Assembly: GCA_025782575.1 (NCBI GenBank)
Contig: JALGYY010000017.1
Location: 795,892 to 859,891, forward strand
Direction of reading: 5' to 3'
Length of the DNA stretch: 64,000 bases
Origin: a bacterium
GTDB taxonomy: Bacteria > Orphanbacterota > Orphanbacteria > Orphanbacterales > Orphanbacteraceae
This document shows, in pieces, positions 1 to 8,094 of this stretch; the first letter of the stretch is position 1; every line of letters begins with the position of its first letter. Below the pieces are notes generated by a model, which saw nothing but the letters and a program-made list of their open reading frames with translations, was not told the origin of the DNA and made no database searches. The translations under genes were made by a program, and so were the position numbers.

Positions 1-158
1 TTCCGGCTCGCTTCCTGGAGGCGTCGCTCAAAACGCTGTTCGGGGCTGAGCCGGTCCTGGGCATGCAGATCAGAGGGGGCGCTGAAACTGATCAGAATGA
101 GAAAGATGGTGGAAACGATGCCGAAGAGCGCGCTCCGACATGGATTTGATGCTTTCAA
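1..158 (-). CDS. Secreted protein of unknown function (N-terminal part only)
   Basis: The gene runs off the left edge, so only about 52 N-terminal residues are visible. It opens with TTG at 158, behind a strong AGGAGGAG ribosome-binding site seven bases upstream. The first residues form a classic Sec signal: basic start (K-A-S-N-P-C-R), a hydrophobic core (FGIVSTIFLILISF) and a likely cleavage after H-A-Q or A-P-S. The mature part begins acidic and charged (DRLSPEQRFERRLQEA), suggesting a helix. No family can be named from this fragment. An ATG-initiated reading in another frame over the same bases lacks a signal and is probably spurious. Confidence 0.55.
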   Translation of the reverse strand, partial: MKASNPCRSALFGIVSTIFLILISFSAPSDLHAQDRLSPEQRFERRLQEASR

Positions 159-377
159 CCGATTCTCCTCCTGAATCCACTCCGGCAGGAACCCGGGCCC
201 GCCACGATCGTATTCGTTCCAATGTAGCACAAAGAGGGACACGTGAGCTTCTCAACCCATTACAGGGGATCAGGTTCCGCGAGGGCATTCCTTAAATAGG
301 GAGGGGCGGACGGGGACCGAAACTGTTAGATTGAAAGTAGCGGGGCGCCCGGCCCGTCCGATGATGGAAGGAGAGAA

Positions 378-1259
378 ATGAAGACGATCCCTGATCTTGT
401 GGAACACGCTTTGGAATTGATCCGGTTGACGTCGACCAAGCTACCGGACGACATCGTGTCGGCATTAAAGAGCGGCCGCAAGAAAGAAACGACCGGATCC
501 GCCGCTGAGGCGACTCTGGTAACGATTGAAACCAATATCGAGATGGCGTCCGAAATGTCGACGCCGATCTGCCAGGATACAGGCACTCCCCTTTTTTATG
601 TGAAGCACCCCTGGGATTACCCGACCAGGATGATGCGGGAGGCGTTCACCAGCGCCGTACAGATCGCCACGGAGAAAAACTACCTGCGACCGAACGCCGT
701 GGACAGCGTGACCGGCAAGAACTCGGGAGACAACACGGGCGACCACTTTCCTGCGATCTATTTCGACCAATGGGATCGGGACGATGAAATTGAGGTGAGG
801 CTCATGTTGAAAGGGGGCGGGAGCGAGAATCAGGGTGCCCAGTACAGCCTCCCTTACGGGCCGCTCGACGCCGGTCGTGATATGGACGGCGTACGGAAAG
901 TGATCCTCGATCAGGTCGTCAACGCCCAGGGGCAGGGGTGTGGCCCGGCTGTGCTCGGCGTCTGCATCGGTGGCGATCGAGCGAGTGGTTATGCGCTCGC
1001 AAAGAAGCAGAGCATTCGACCGCTCGAAGACGTCAATCCCGATCCTGTTCTGGCGGATCTCGAAAAAGAGATAACCGAAAAGGGGAATCATCTCGGCATC
1101 GGCCCCATGGGATTCGGCGGGGAGACAACACTGCTCGGCACCAAAATCACCAAAGCACACCGTGTTCCCGCGAGCTTCTTCGTTTCCATCATCTACATGT
1201 GCTGGGCAGCCAGGCAGAAGACCATGACATTCAAGAATGGTGAGGTGAGCTATGACTGA
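378..1259 (+). CDS. Fumarate hydratase class I, alpha subunit (4Fe-4S hydro-lyase)
   Basis: Catalytic half of a two-subunit class I fumarase/tartrate dehydratase, converting fumarate and malate in the TCA cycle. The 293 residues match the FumA N-terminal/TtdA domain. Three cysteines in conserved contexts, C65 (ICQDTGTP), C188 (GQGCGP) and C275 (YMCWAAR), are the expected ligands of the [4Fe-4S] cluster whose open iron binds substrate. The start has a good AAGGAGAG ribosome-binding site. The gene overlaps the beta subunit by 8 bases, so the two are translationally coupled. The paralogous L-tartrate dehydratase shares this architecture; fumarase is the more likely role in an organism with no tartrate genes nearby. 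Confidence 0.93.
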   Translation: MKTIPDLVEHALELIRLTSTKLPDDIVSALKSGRKKETTGSAAEATLVTIETNIEMASEMSTPICQDTGTPLFYVKHPWDYPTRMMREAFTSAVQIATEKNYLRPNAVDSVTGKNSGDNTGDHFPAIYFDQWDRDDEIEVRLMLKGGGSENQGAQYSLPYGPLDAGRDMDGVRKVILDQVVNAQGQGCGPAVLGVCIGGDRASGYALAKKQSIRPLEDVNPDPVLADLEKEITEKGNHLGIGPMGFGGETTLLGTKITKAHRVPASFFVSIIYMCWAARQKTMTFKNGEVSYD

Positions 1260-1866
1260 GCTTCGCACACCCATTTCGGAAGAGGCGATTCGGGCGCTTA
1301 AAGTGGGCGACATCGTTTCAATTAACGGAACCGCCGTTACCGCCCGTGATGCGGCTCACAAATACATGGTCGAGAGCTGGATCGAGTCGGAGCCATCCGG
1401 CGAGGACAAAGAGCTTCGGACAACGCTGAAACCGATTCTCTCCGGGGGAATCATCTATCACTGCGGCCCCGTGGTGAACCAGGACGAATCAGGAAAATGG
1501 CACTTCATCGCCGCCGGCCCGACCACTTCGAGCCGGGAAGAACCGTACGAGCACAAAGTGATCAAGGCGTTCGGTGTACGGGCGGTAATAGGTAAGGGGG
1601 GTATGGGCGACAAGACCCTGGCCGCCTGCGGCGAATTCGGAGCTGTCTATCTTCACGCCGTCGGTGGAGCGGCGACCTTGATCGCCCAGAACGTCGAAGA
1701 AGTAGAAGCGGTCTACAAGACCGAGTTCGGCCTCCCCGAAGCGTTCTGGCAGATCCGGGTCAAGGACTTCCAGTGCGTCGTCACCATGGACAGCCATGGC
1801 GGCTCACTCCACAAAGATGTCTTGAGTCAGAGCCGGGGCAAGTACAACGAGATGTTCGGGGGTTAG
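1252..1866 (+). CDS. Fumarate hydratase class I, beta subunit
   Basis: Second subunit of the class I fumarase, corresponding to the C-terminal (TtdB-like) domain of single-chain FumA. The 204-residue length is normal. The family blocks are visible: HCGPVV around residue 66, TTSSREEPYE in the middle, the GKGGMGDKT glycine-rich turn and the GGAA loop. It starts inside the alpha-subunit stop region (8-base overlap), indicating an operon of two. It supplies part of the substrate pocket at the subunit interface and has no cluster ligands of its own. Nothing suggests damage. Confidence 0.92.
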   Translation: MTELRTPISEEAIRALKVGDIVSINGTAVTARDAAHKYMVESWIESEPSGEDKELRTTLKPILSGGIIYHCGPVVNQDESGKWHFIAAGPTTSSREEPYEHKVIKAFGVRAVIGKGGMGDKTLAACGEFGAVYLHAVGGAATLIAQNVEEVEAVYKTEFGLPEAFWQIRVKDFQCVVTMDSHGGSLHKDVLSQSRGKYNEMFGG

Positions 1867-2072
1867 AGCGAGGCGGGCTTCGGGAGTCTGTCTATGTTGC
1901 AGATGAGTTGTTCCGGTTCGGCAAGCCCGAGCCGGCGCCCGACTCGATCTACCGACAGTGTACGGATTTGACTGATCTTTACCCAGAAGCGCTTCGGCAG
2001 TTTCGGGGAGCCTATCTCAACGGTCAGATGGAAGCTCGCTCGCTCAGGATGTATGCGTTGTCTATTCGGTGA
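1867..2072 (+). pseudogene. Unexplained coding-like remnant after the fumarase genes
   Basis: Directly after the fumarase beta stop, one plus frame stays open to 2072 with protein-like composition (segments such as VYVADELFRFGKPEPAP and LTDLYPEALRQFRGAY) but lacks its own start or ribosome-binding site. It could be the tail of a gene whose front was lost, possibly when the HNH repeat arrived just downstream. I do not recognise the family, and chance openness in GC-rich DNA is a real alternative. The rest of the interval to 2365 is the 5' flank of HNH copy 1. Confidence 0.2.
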
Positions 2073-2111
2073 CGGTCATAGTTCCGCCCCGCGTCGCTTG
2101 ATTTTTTTAAA

Positions 2112-3541
2112 CTTTCTACCGATTTAAAGAAATATTGCTTGACACGTTTCGTAGCCTGCCGGATTCGACTATCTTAGATCCCTCGCCAGATCCGCTTAAG
2201 AACCCCTCTCTTCACTATGGATTAACTGGATGCGATCTCATCGGTTCAGCTTTCAAATTCATCGCCAGTCTCTCTTGCTGGTCCTCTCTCGAAGCCGAAA
2301 AAGGGCATGCTAAAATATCTGTGGGGCTTGGAACGACAGGGGTGGATCAGGAGGGGAAGAAGACGATGACGACGAAGAAGATGGATTCGGTGCTGGCGAA
2401 GCTTTCCAACCATGAGATCATTCAAAAAGGGGATCGGGCGGTTCACAGCCGGCATGAGCTCTCCATCGAGATTCTCGACTGTCTGGTCGAGATCGAGAGC
2501 CGGTCGATTTTCCTGAAAGAAGGGTACTCTTCTCTGTTCGATTACTGCACGCGGAGATGGCACCATTCGCCCCCCAAAGCCGGACGGTTCATCGCTGCCG
2601 CCCGATGTATGAAGAACTTTCCTGATGTGCGAAATCTGCTAGTGCAGCGGAGGATCACACTTTGCGGCGTCTCCAGAATCGCCGGAATCCTGACCGATTC
2701 GAATTCCGACAGGATTCTCCGAGAGGTCTCGGGAAAGAGATTCGTGGAGATTGAAAAGATTGTAGCCTCGCTGAAAATCGCTCCCAGGACCCGGGAGTCG
2801 ATCCGGCCGATCGGACTGCAGGAGCCGGCGGGCGGGCGGGTTCGAAGTGCCGATTACGAGAATCTCTTTCAGCCGAATCCACTACCTGAGAACTATCAAT
2901 TTGATAGCGATTTCACGAGTGACCTTGGCGATCTTTCCGGGGGCAACTCTCAAATTGATAGTCCGAAAGAGAAACCGGAACACCGTTACGAAATCCGGTT
3001 CTCGGCGAGCGAAGAGTTCTGCCGGGATCTGGAACGTGCGAAGACGGTCTGCTCCCGGAGTTGGAATCTGGAGGCGATCCTGGGGAGAGCGATCAAGGAC
3101 CTGCTGGAGAAGCGCGATCCCGAGCGAAAAGAGGCGCGGCGGAAAAAAAGAGAAGCCAGGAAGCAGAGCAAGTCGCGGAGCCAGGCGAAGAGGCGAACGC
3201 GAACCAAGACGGCGGGTCAATTGGCAACCGAGGGTGGAGCAAAAGGGACGGGTGAAAAGGGTTCACCCGGCAAGGGCACGACGGCATCGCCCGTCCGTTC
3301 GCGGCACATCCCGGCCCATTTGCGGGACGCGGTGTTCACCCGCGACAAATGGCGCTGCACGTACACCAGTTCCCTCGGCATCCAATGCGACTCGACCGCT
3401 CATCTGCAGATTGATCACATCACGCCGTATTGCCGGGGAGGGGATCACTCGCTAGAGAATCTGCGCATCCTGTGCGGCAAGCACAACCGATTGGCGGCTA
3501 GGGAAATGTCACTTACAAACCGTTGATCGGCGGGGAAGTCC
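2112..3541 (+). repeat. Dispersed HNH-gene repeat, copy 1
   Basis: This block and the inverted block at 60018-61425 are homologous over their whole length: about 250 bases of 5' flank, the HNH gene, and roughly ten bases past its stop (ATCGGCGGGG in both). The outermost conserved 5' element is a near-palindrome around AATATT followed by CTTGACA (2120-2144). Similarity stops abruptly on both sides. No terminal inverted repeats, target-site duplication or transposase are visible, so the unit spreads by an unknown route or is an old duplication. Confidence 0.7.
2366..3526 (+). CDS. HNH endonuclease domain protein, copy 1
   Basis: A 386-residue protein with a helical N-terminal half (about 1-160), an acidic and polar variable linker (about 170-220), a strongly basic stretch rich in K/R/E (about 260-320) and a C-terminal HNH nuclease domain. 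The HNH core is intact: CTYTSSLGIQC zinc/structural cysteines, the LQIDH histidine, ENLRILC asparagine and the final KHN histidine. I chose ATG 2366, which follows AGGAGGGGAAG and matches the start of copy 2; the frame is open further upstream without support. HNH proteins of this layout are usually annotated only by motif. A homing-like or self-spreading role is inferred from the second copy; the substrate is unknown. Confidence 0.8.
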   Translation: MTTKKMDSVLAKLSNHEIIQKGDRAVHSRHELSIEILDCLVEIESRSIFLKEGYSSLFDYCTRRWHHSPPKAGRFIAAARCMKNFPDVRNLLVQRRITLCGVSRIAGILTDSNSDRILREVSGKRFVEIEKIVASLKIAPRTRESIRPIGLQEPAGGRVRSADYENLFQPNPLPENYQFDSDFTSDLGDLSGGNSQIDSPKEKPEHRYEIRFSASEEFCRDLERAKTVCSRSWNLEAILGRAIKDLLEKRDPERKEARRKKREARKQSKSRSQAKRRTRTKTAGQLATEGGAKGTGEKGSPGKGTTASPVRSRHIPAHLRDAVFTRDKWRCTYTSSLGIQCDSTAHLQIDHITPYCRGGDHSLENLRILCGKHNRLAAREMSLTNR

Positions 3542-3561
3542 TGGTACGCACCGGTGCCACG

Positions 3562-4458
3562 TCACCTCCCATATAAGAATTCGTACGCGTTGATGAGAGC
3601 GGGAACAGCGCCTGCATCGTGACGCATGTTCCCGATCACCTCGGCCCTGAATTGAAGGTTGGCGTCGTCGAACGCCTCCCACGCCTCTATCCATTTTGCC
3701 GCGCCGGAGCGAACGGAGGCAAGGTCGTTTTCTGCATAGGAAACATAGACCCGGGTCGGACGACTGAATCCCCTTTGCCGGAGCGATTGCGTAGTCTTCT
3801 CGAACTCCGGGCCGACGAAAGGTGCCGCGAGCGGCGGAGCGAGAATGATGTAGTCGCTGAAGATTCCCGGATGGGTCACCAAGTGCCATGCGGCGAACAG
3901 GCCACCCATTGAAAAACCCGCCAACCCCACCCGGTCACGGTCGACGCTGTACTCTTCCAGCACGTGCGGCAGGACTTCCTCGTGAAGGAAGCGTGCGAGT
4001 TCGGGGGCGCCGCCGCCGGTGTTCAAGGGTACCTGGGCGCCATAGTAGTCGATAACCCCGACGGAATCGGGCAGAAAGTAGTAAGTGCGGTTCATCCAGA
4101 TCGCATCCGGCGTACTGCCGAAGGGCAGGCCGACGAGGATCACCGGTTCCGCCTTCCCGTCCTCAATCCAGAGAAAGTTGATCGTCTTCAGAAGGCCCAT
4201 GAGCGGATCTGCGTCAGGAACGACGAGGAGCGGGTATGACTTCGCCGGATCGTAAGTGTGCGGCGTGTAGACGACCACCTCCATCTCCTGACCGGTTTTT
4301 CCGATCGGCAGGACCAGACTCTCCATCGGGAGCATGGTCAGTCGCTCTCCGGAAGAAATGCCGGTCTCCTGAGCGTTCGCTGCTGAGACGAGCAGGAGTA
4401 GAGTGGCGAGAGAAGCGCCGAGCGTCCGTCCCGATTTGTGCGCGGTAAAGTTGATCAT
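3562..4458 (-). CDS. Secreted alpha/beta-hydrolase, esterase D/enterochelin-esterase-like
   Basis: A 298-residue periplasmic or secreted hydrolase. Residues 11-29 form a signal peptide ending in A-N-A-Q. The fold is the putative-esterase type: the strand PLLVVPDAD near 77-84, the nucleophile elbow GFSMGG with Ser183, a likely acid at D245 (YAENDLAS) and His280 (MRHDAG). Family members cleave esters of siderophores, feruloyl groups or S-formylglutathione, so the substrate cannot be set here. It stands alone with a GGGGAG ribosome-binding site, within the cassette-like region, downstream of an attC-like half-site. Confidence 0.75.
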   Translation of the reverse strand: MINFTAHKSGRTLGASLATLLLLVSAANAQETGISSGERLTMLPMESLVLPIGKTGQEMEVVVYTPHTYDPAKSYPLLVVPDADPLMGLLKTINFLWIEDGKAEPVILVGLPFGSTPDAIWMNRTYYFLPDSVGVIDYYGAQVPLNTGGGAPELARFLHEEVLPHVLEEYSVDRDRVGLAGFSMGGLFAAWHLVTHPGIFSDYIILAPPLAAPFVGPEFEKTTQSLRQRGFSRPTRVYVSYAENDLASVRSGAAKWIEAWEAFDDANLQFRAEVIGNMRHDAGAVPALINAYEFLYGR

Positions 4459-4512
4459 AGTCTCCCCTGGTTAAGTGGAAGGTGACCTGGCGATTTCCGG
4501 GCCGAACCGATT

Positions 4513-4562
4513 AGCTAACGTCCCTCTGCTATTCCCACCAGCAGTGCGGTCGCCCAGAGGCT
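4513..4562 (-). other. Possible attC half-site (degenerate)
   Basis: Read on the minus strand, the end of the YCII gene runs into AGGGACGTTAG, an 11-base match to the R' end of the strong attC at 18811. CCTCTG and CAGAGG arms 5' of it can pair. The R'' end is not recognisable and the site overlaps coding sequence, so this may be a decayed site or coincidence. Confidence 0.3.
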
Positions 4563-5243
4563 CGACAACCCCCAACTTACGTTCGAGTCACCTGAGTCCA
4601 GCCATTCCTCTGCCTCCTCGACTGTTTCCGCAGTCAGCAGAACCAGGAACTCCCCCTGACGCTCCCCGCCAAGTTCGCCCGCACAGATGATCCTCTTCTC
4701 CCCAGCAAGGTCCGGCAACACATCTCTCGCCCGCTCGGCCGGCGTGCCGATCGCCAGCACATACGCTCCAGGCACGAACGGTTCCCCAGCCAGCTTTCCC
4801 CGTTCCAGCTCGTCACGCATGGGCCGAAGATCGACATCCGAGCGCCACGGAAATAGCTTCAAGTCGAACAACCCAGCCACTACGGAAGGATCCGCCAGCG
4901 TGAGATCACGCGCCTTTTCCATATCAGTCAGATCAAATACATAGAGCCCTCGCCAACTCTCATTCGCGCGGGGTTCACCGAAAGGTCCGGCCAGGAGCAG
5001 AGTTCCGTCCGCCCCCATACTCTCAATGTGCGCGCGATGCCCCGTCGAAGCGGCTGCCACCGCCTCTTCGTGCAGCTCGCCCGCCCGCGCGCCGGTCGTC
5101 AGGATAGCGAGTACATATTCATGACCGGGGATTGTGCGCGTTACGTCCGTTCTGATCGAATCGGGTCCCGCACAACCTGCAAGGAGAAGCAGCCATACCA
5201 ATGCAACACTTCGGAACGCGTATCGCGTCTCATGTCTTTTCAT
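4515..5243 (-). CDS. Lipoprotein with tandem YCII-like domains
   Basis: A 242-residue lipoprotein: the N-terminal hydrophobic stretch ends in the lipobox LLAGC. Two ferredoxin-like YCII-type units follow. The first (about 40-130) has the family pattern of a conserved His pair, H-x-A-H-I-E-S-M, then G-x-LLLAGPFG and a closing FDLKLFPW strand. The second (about 150-225) is weaker, with AYVLAIGTPA and ICAGELGG. YCII proteins are small enzymes or dimeric sensors of unclear substrate; a membrane-anchored tandem form is unusual. It is a single gene with an AGGA ribosome-binding site, between attC-like motifs. Confidence 0.65.
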   Translation of the reverse strand: MKRHETRYAFRSVALVWLLLLAGCAGPDSIRTDVTRTIPGHEYVLAILTTGARAGELHEEAVAAASTGHRAHIESMGADGTLLLAGPFGEPRANESWRGLYVFDLTDMEKARDLTLADPSVVAGLFDLKLFPWRSDVDLRPMRDELERGKLAGEPFVPGAYVLAIGTPAERARDVLPDLAGEKRIICAGELGGERQGEFLVLLTAETVEEAEEWLDSGDSNVSWGLSSLWATALLVGIAEGR

Positions 5244-5250
5244 CCGGGAT

Positions 5251-5307
5251 TCCTGACGTTGACTTCATCTACTCAAGATGTTTGTCAGATGGAAGCTCTT
5301 GTTGACC
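5251..5307 (-). other. Possible attC site (degenerate)
   Basis: The minus strand between the SnoaL-like gene's stop and the YCII gene begins GGTCAACAA and ends CAACGTCAGGA. Between them CTTCCATCT pairs with AGATGAAG leaving one unpaired C, the kind of extrahelical base seen in folded attC sites. The R' end GTCAGGA departs from GTTRRRY. Position (10 bases past a stop codon) and orientation agree with the strong sites. Confidence 0.35.
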
Positions 5308-5316
5308 AGCCAATGC

Positions 5317-5856
5317 TCAATCCGATGGAGCCTCCTCTTGCTCTGGAGGAGGAAAGAGACCCAACTGGACGAGAGCCGCGAGGTTGTCCCAGGTTACCCA
5401 CGTTTCAGCTATCTTCCCCTCGGCGATTCGATGGTACCCGGCGAACTCGGACACCATCTGTTTCCCCGTTGCGGGGAAAGGGCCCATCGGTCCTGTCTGG
5501 GTAGCACTGAAGGACCCATAGAACGCAACGAGATCACCCTCCGCCACGAGGACATCGACCTTCGTCACTACTTCCGAGTACGTGCCGCTCCACTCACGCA
5601 ACAGCGCCTTGAAGTCATCGAGATTACTGACAACAGCATCCGGGGTGGCCTGGCAGTGCCTCACATAGTTCGCAGCGATAAAATTGTCGAGATCGTCGAG
5701 AGAGCCGGCGTCCAGGATGGCGATGGTCTCCATGACCAATGTTTTATTCCGCTCCAGATCGCCTTCAGATCCCGCAAGAGAGCTCGACGTTCCCAGGATC
5801 ATAACGGCACCTGCAAGCAAGCACGCCGACAAGCGACTGTGAGATGAGTGATACAT
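5317..5856 (-). CDS. SnoaL-like (ester cyclase/NTF2-fold) secreted protein
   Basis: A 179-residue protein with an N-terminal signal peptide (about 8-30) and a SnoaL-like NTF2-fold domain. Visible family features are ERNKTLVMETIAILDAGSLDDLDNFIAANYVRH near the start of the mature part, FKALLREW, the strand VAEGDLVAFYGSFSATQTG, and the closing HRIAEGKIAETWVTWD strand. These proteins form cone-shaped pockets; some cyclise polyketide esters, many have unknown roles. The export signal argues against a polyketide tailoring role. The ribosome-binding site AAAGGAGGT is excellent. Single gene in the cassette-like region. Confidence 0.7.
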   Translation of the reverse strand: MYHSSHSRLSACLLAGAVMILGTSSSLAGSEGDLERNKTLVMETIAILDAGSLDDLDNFIAANYVRHCQATPDAVVSNLDDFKALLREWSGTYSEVVTKVDVLVAEGDLVAFYGSFSATQTGPMGPFPATGKQMVSEFAGYHRIAEGKIAETWVTWDNLAALVQLGLFPPPEQEEAPSD

Positions 5857-5934
5857 TGAGCTTACCTCCTTTGGTTCTCTCCGACTTCTGCCGGCCTGAC
5901 ATGGGCTTTATCTGCAAAGACGTATGGCGCATGA

Positions 5935-6807
5935 CTACTCCGCTACCGGTAGCCAGAACAGACCGGTATCGTAATCAACAGTCCAGATGAACTGTGACAG
6001 GATGTCCGAGCCAATACCGGCCAGGATCGTCTCAGATAACTCAGGGGCGATTGCTGTCTGATCTACTTCTTTTGCACTTCGTATGGAAAAAGAGAGGTCC
6101 CCGATCTGCAGACTGTCAATACGGACGCCGTGCTTGACCTTTCGCAAGTCCAGATCGGCCGCCAGGTCAGGATTGACAACCGTGCGACTCTTCCCGGTAT
6201 CCAGTTGCATGACAACGCTGCGCCCCTCAATCGTCCCGCGAACAAGGATTAACGTCGGGAAATGATCGGATCGGACCAGTGGCACGGATTGATAACCCGG
6301 TATCGCCTGCGGAAGCTGCGCGGAACCGGCAGCGAGCCGTCGCGTTCCATAATCCAGTGTGAAATGCCCCGCCTCCAGATCAGCGGGACCGAACAGGCCG
6401 GTTAGCATCGGATGATCGTGCTCATGAATCTCTTTCTTACCGATCTCCCTGCCAAGGACTCCGATTCGGCGAGCCTCGCCCACGCGCAAGGTTGCAACGA
6501 TATCGCCCGCTCCGTCGAATCGATTCCAGGTACGGACAGGACTCAGCCCCAGTTGGTCAAACAGTTCCGTGTTCAAGGAGACGCCGACCATGTTGCCAGT
6601 GTCGAAAGTAAGGAACACCTCATGGTCGCCAATGATAATCGGGATCTTGGGGAATCCGAAGCTGCCGATCTCAATTGAGATCACTTCTGATGAGGAGTAC
6701 CCGAATGCGTCCGGCCAATCTGACTCATCACCAGATGGCGCGCAGCCAAGATGAATCATCAGGGCGAGGGCAGCACACCCACGCGCACTTTGCTTCAGGA
6801 GCCGCAT
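5935..6807 (-). CDS. Retropepsin-like aspartic protease lipoprotein
   Basis: I start this at ATG 6807 (GGTGGAG ribosome-binding site), giving 290 residues with a lipobox (IHLGC, Cys22). It contains two aspartic-protease-type half-domains: TFDTGN with Asp69 and QLDTGKS with Asp203, each followed by a hydrophobic strand and a later hydrophobic-hydrophobic-G turn. This is the single-chain, pepsin-like doubling of a retropepsin fold, found in bacterial periplasmic proteins. The longer frame from 6894 would overlap the upstream gene and lack a signal at its N terminus. Substrate unknown. Confidence 0.7.
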   Translation of the reverse strand: MRLLKQSARGCAALALMIHLGCAPSGDESDWPDAFGYSSSEVISIEIGSFGFPKIPIIIGDHEVFLTFDTGNMVGVSLNTELFDQLGLSPVRTWNRFDGAGDIVATLRVGEARRIGVLGREIGKKEIHEHDHPMLTGLFGPADLEAGHFTLDYGTRRLAAGSAQLPQAIPGYQSVPLVRSDHFPTLILVRGTIEGRSVVMQLDTGKSRTVVNPDLAADLDLRKVKHGVRIDSLQIGDLSFSIRSAKEVDQTAIAPELSETILAGIGSDILSQFIWTVDYDTGLFWLPVAE

Positions 6808-6823
6808 AGCTCCACCGCCTCTT

Positions 6824-7258
6824 CTACTTCTCATCCTGTTGATCGTACACGATTTCGTACTTGATCCCCTCGATGTCCTTGAAGAATACAGCATAGTACA
6901 CTGGGCTGTATTCCGGATAGAGTTTCGGCTTGGTTACTATCACCGCCCCTATTTCTACTAACTGAGTATAGAGGAGGTCCACTTCAGCCCGGGATTCCGC
7001 CTTGAACGCCAGGTGATGCAATGCGCCTGGCTTCCGGCGGCAGATCGTGTCGTCCGCATAGGCTGTTCTTGGTGAAGTAATAGCAAACCCCAGCAGTGGA
7101 TGAGAGTAATCGACCACATGAAAGTCATGCTCTTCGATTACTGCATTGACTCTCTTCTTAATATCAAACCCCAAAAGGGGAAGGAACTTATCGTAGAACG
7201 GCACCGCAATGCTCATGTCTTTGACAGTGATCTGTATATGATCAATGATCGGTTTCAT
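6824..7258 (-). CDS. VOC-family (glyoxalase/bleomycin-resistance fold) protein
   Basis: A 144-residue vicinal-oxygen-chelate protein with the two beta-alpha-beta-beta-beta modules expected. Likely metal ligands are His7 (IDHIQITV), the histidine in ALHHLAF and the final glutamate in KYEIVY. The family includes glyoxalase I, extradiol dioxygenases and antibiotic-binding proteins, and the sequence alone does not choose between them. Start at 7258 follows GGGGGGA; an upstream in-frame ATG would add 12 residues not fitting the domain. It sits 16 bases before the retropepsin-like gene, so the pair may be cotranscribed. VOC genes are frequent integron-cassette cargo. Confidence 0.78.
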   Translation of the reverse strand: MKPIIDHIQITVKDMSIAVPFYDKFLPLLGFDIKKRVNAVIEEHDFHVVDYSHPLLGFAITSPRTAYADDTICRRKPGALHHLAFKAESRAEVDLLYTQLVEIGAVIVTKPKLYPEYSPVYYAVFFKDIEGIKYEIVYDQQDEK

Positions 7259-7364
7259 CAATCCCCCCGATCTCAGGTTACTTGATTCGTCCACCCATTA
7301 TCTAGTCGCTCTGTGTAACTATTTGTGTCTGTGTGGTAATGAGTGGCCCGAGCGGCATAACCAA

Positions 7365-8006
7365 TTACGCGCTCGCCGTCATCGCCTGCCACGGCCCGCC
7401 CGGCTCCCAGCGCATCGCCTCCAGGTAGGGCCGCATCACTCCGGTTACCCGGTCCAGCCGGGCGGAGCGCCAGAGATCGTCGAGCTGCTTGGGATGGAGG
7501 CGCCGGAATTCGCGCAGGGCTTCCAGCGCCACATCGATGCCGATCTTGTTGCGGAACTTAAAGCAATCGGCCACGGTCTTGGCCGCGCTGAAGACGCGCA
7601 GGGTCACCCCATCGAGGTCGTGCTCCTCGACCCCTTCCCGCAGAACCGCGCCCGACAGATAGACCAGGCGCAGGGGTGGATGCTCCGCCCTGGGCCGCCA
7701 GGCCTTGCGATCGATCGCCATCCAGACCTCGAATGGATTCTGGGTAGTCAGACCATGGAAACGAAGGGCGGAGAGCAGGCAGAGCACCCCGCCCGGGACC
7801 AGCCGCGCCGCACTGGCCAGGTCGCTCGTCTCGGTGAGGGGCGCACCTGCCAGGCGATATAGGCCGCGGCTCACCCGCTCCAGCACGCCCTGATGCATAA
7901 GACGCTGAATCTGGGAACGGGAAAGTCCCGCCCGTTCCAGCTCGCAGGAGCGGGCGATTCTCTCGTTTTCCAGCAGATCCCGAGCGCGTTCGGCAGGAGT
8001 TGACAT
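7365..8006 (-). CDS. AbiEi-type antitoxin/transcriptional regulator, apparently orphan
   Basis: A 213-residue protein of the AbiEi type IV antitoxin family: an N-terminal winged-helix segment (SCELERAGLSRSQIQRLMHQGVL, about 20-45), then YRLAG and the AbiEi C-terminal core with LCLLSALRFHGLT, and FSAAKTVADCFKFRNKIGIDVALEAL. AbiEi normally represses its operon and neutralises the nucleotidyltransferase toxin AbiEii encoded just downstream. Here only 106 bases follow before an unrelated VOC gene, and no AbiEii fragment longer than a few codons is visible. It is clearly GC-richer than its neighbours, suggesting a separate origin. Confidence 0.75.
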   Translation of the reverse strand: MSTPAERARDLLENERIARSCELERAGLSRSQIQRLMHQGVLERVSRGLYRLAGAPLTETSDLASAARLVPGGVLCLLSALRFHGLTTQNPFEVWMAIDRKAWRPRAEHPPLRLVYLSGAVLREGVEEHDLDGVTLRVFSAAKTVADCFKFRNKIGIDVALEALREFRRLHPKQLDDLWRSARLDRVTGVMRPYLEAMRWEPGGPWQAMTASA

Positions 8007-8094
8007 GTTACGATTCCTCGGAGTCTATCGATAAGTGCCGAGAGAATGTACCACCAGTAGAGATCCGCTGTCCACCTTCTTTCCTCAAAAGAGC

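Noticed and set aside
465-1313. A 282-codon minus-strand frame opposite the fumarase alpha gene
   Set aside because: It is a shadow: the plus strand has full family motifs and a ribosome-binding site, the minus frame has none.
2139-2176. Sigma-70 promoter of HNH copy 1 from TTGACA
   Set aside because: The -35 is perfect but no -10 lies at 16-18 bases; the nearest TATCTT is 25 bases away, and copy 2 also lacks a -10.
2135-2365. Upstream extension of HNH copy 1 by 77 codons
   Set aside because: No ribosome-binding site at the earlier start, no protein features, and copy 2 supports the ATG at 2366.
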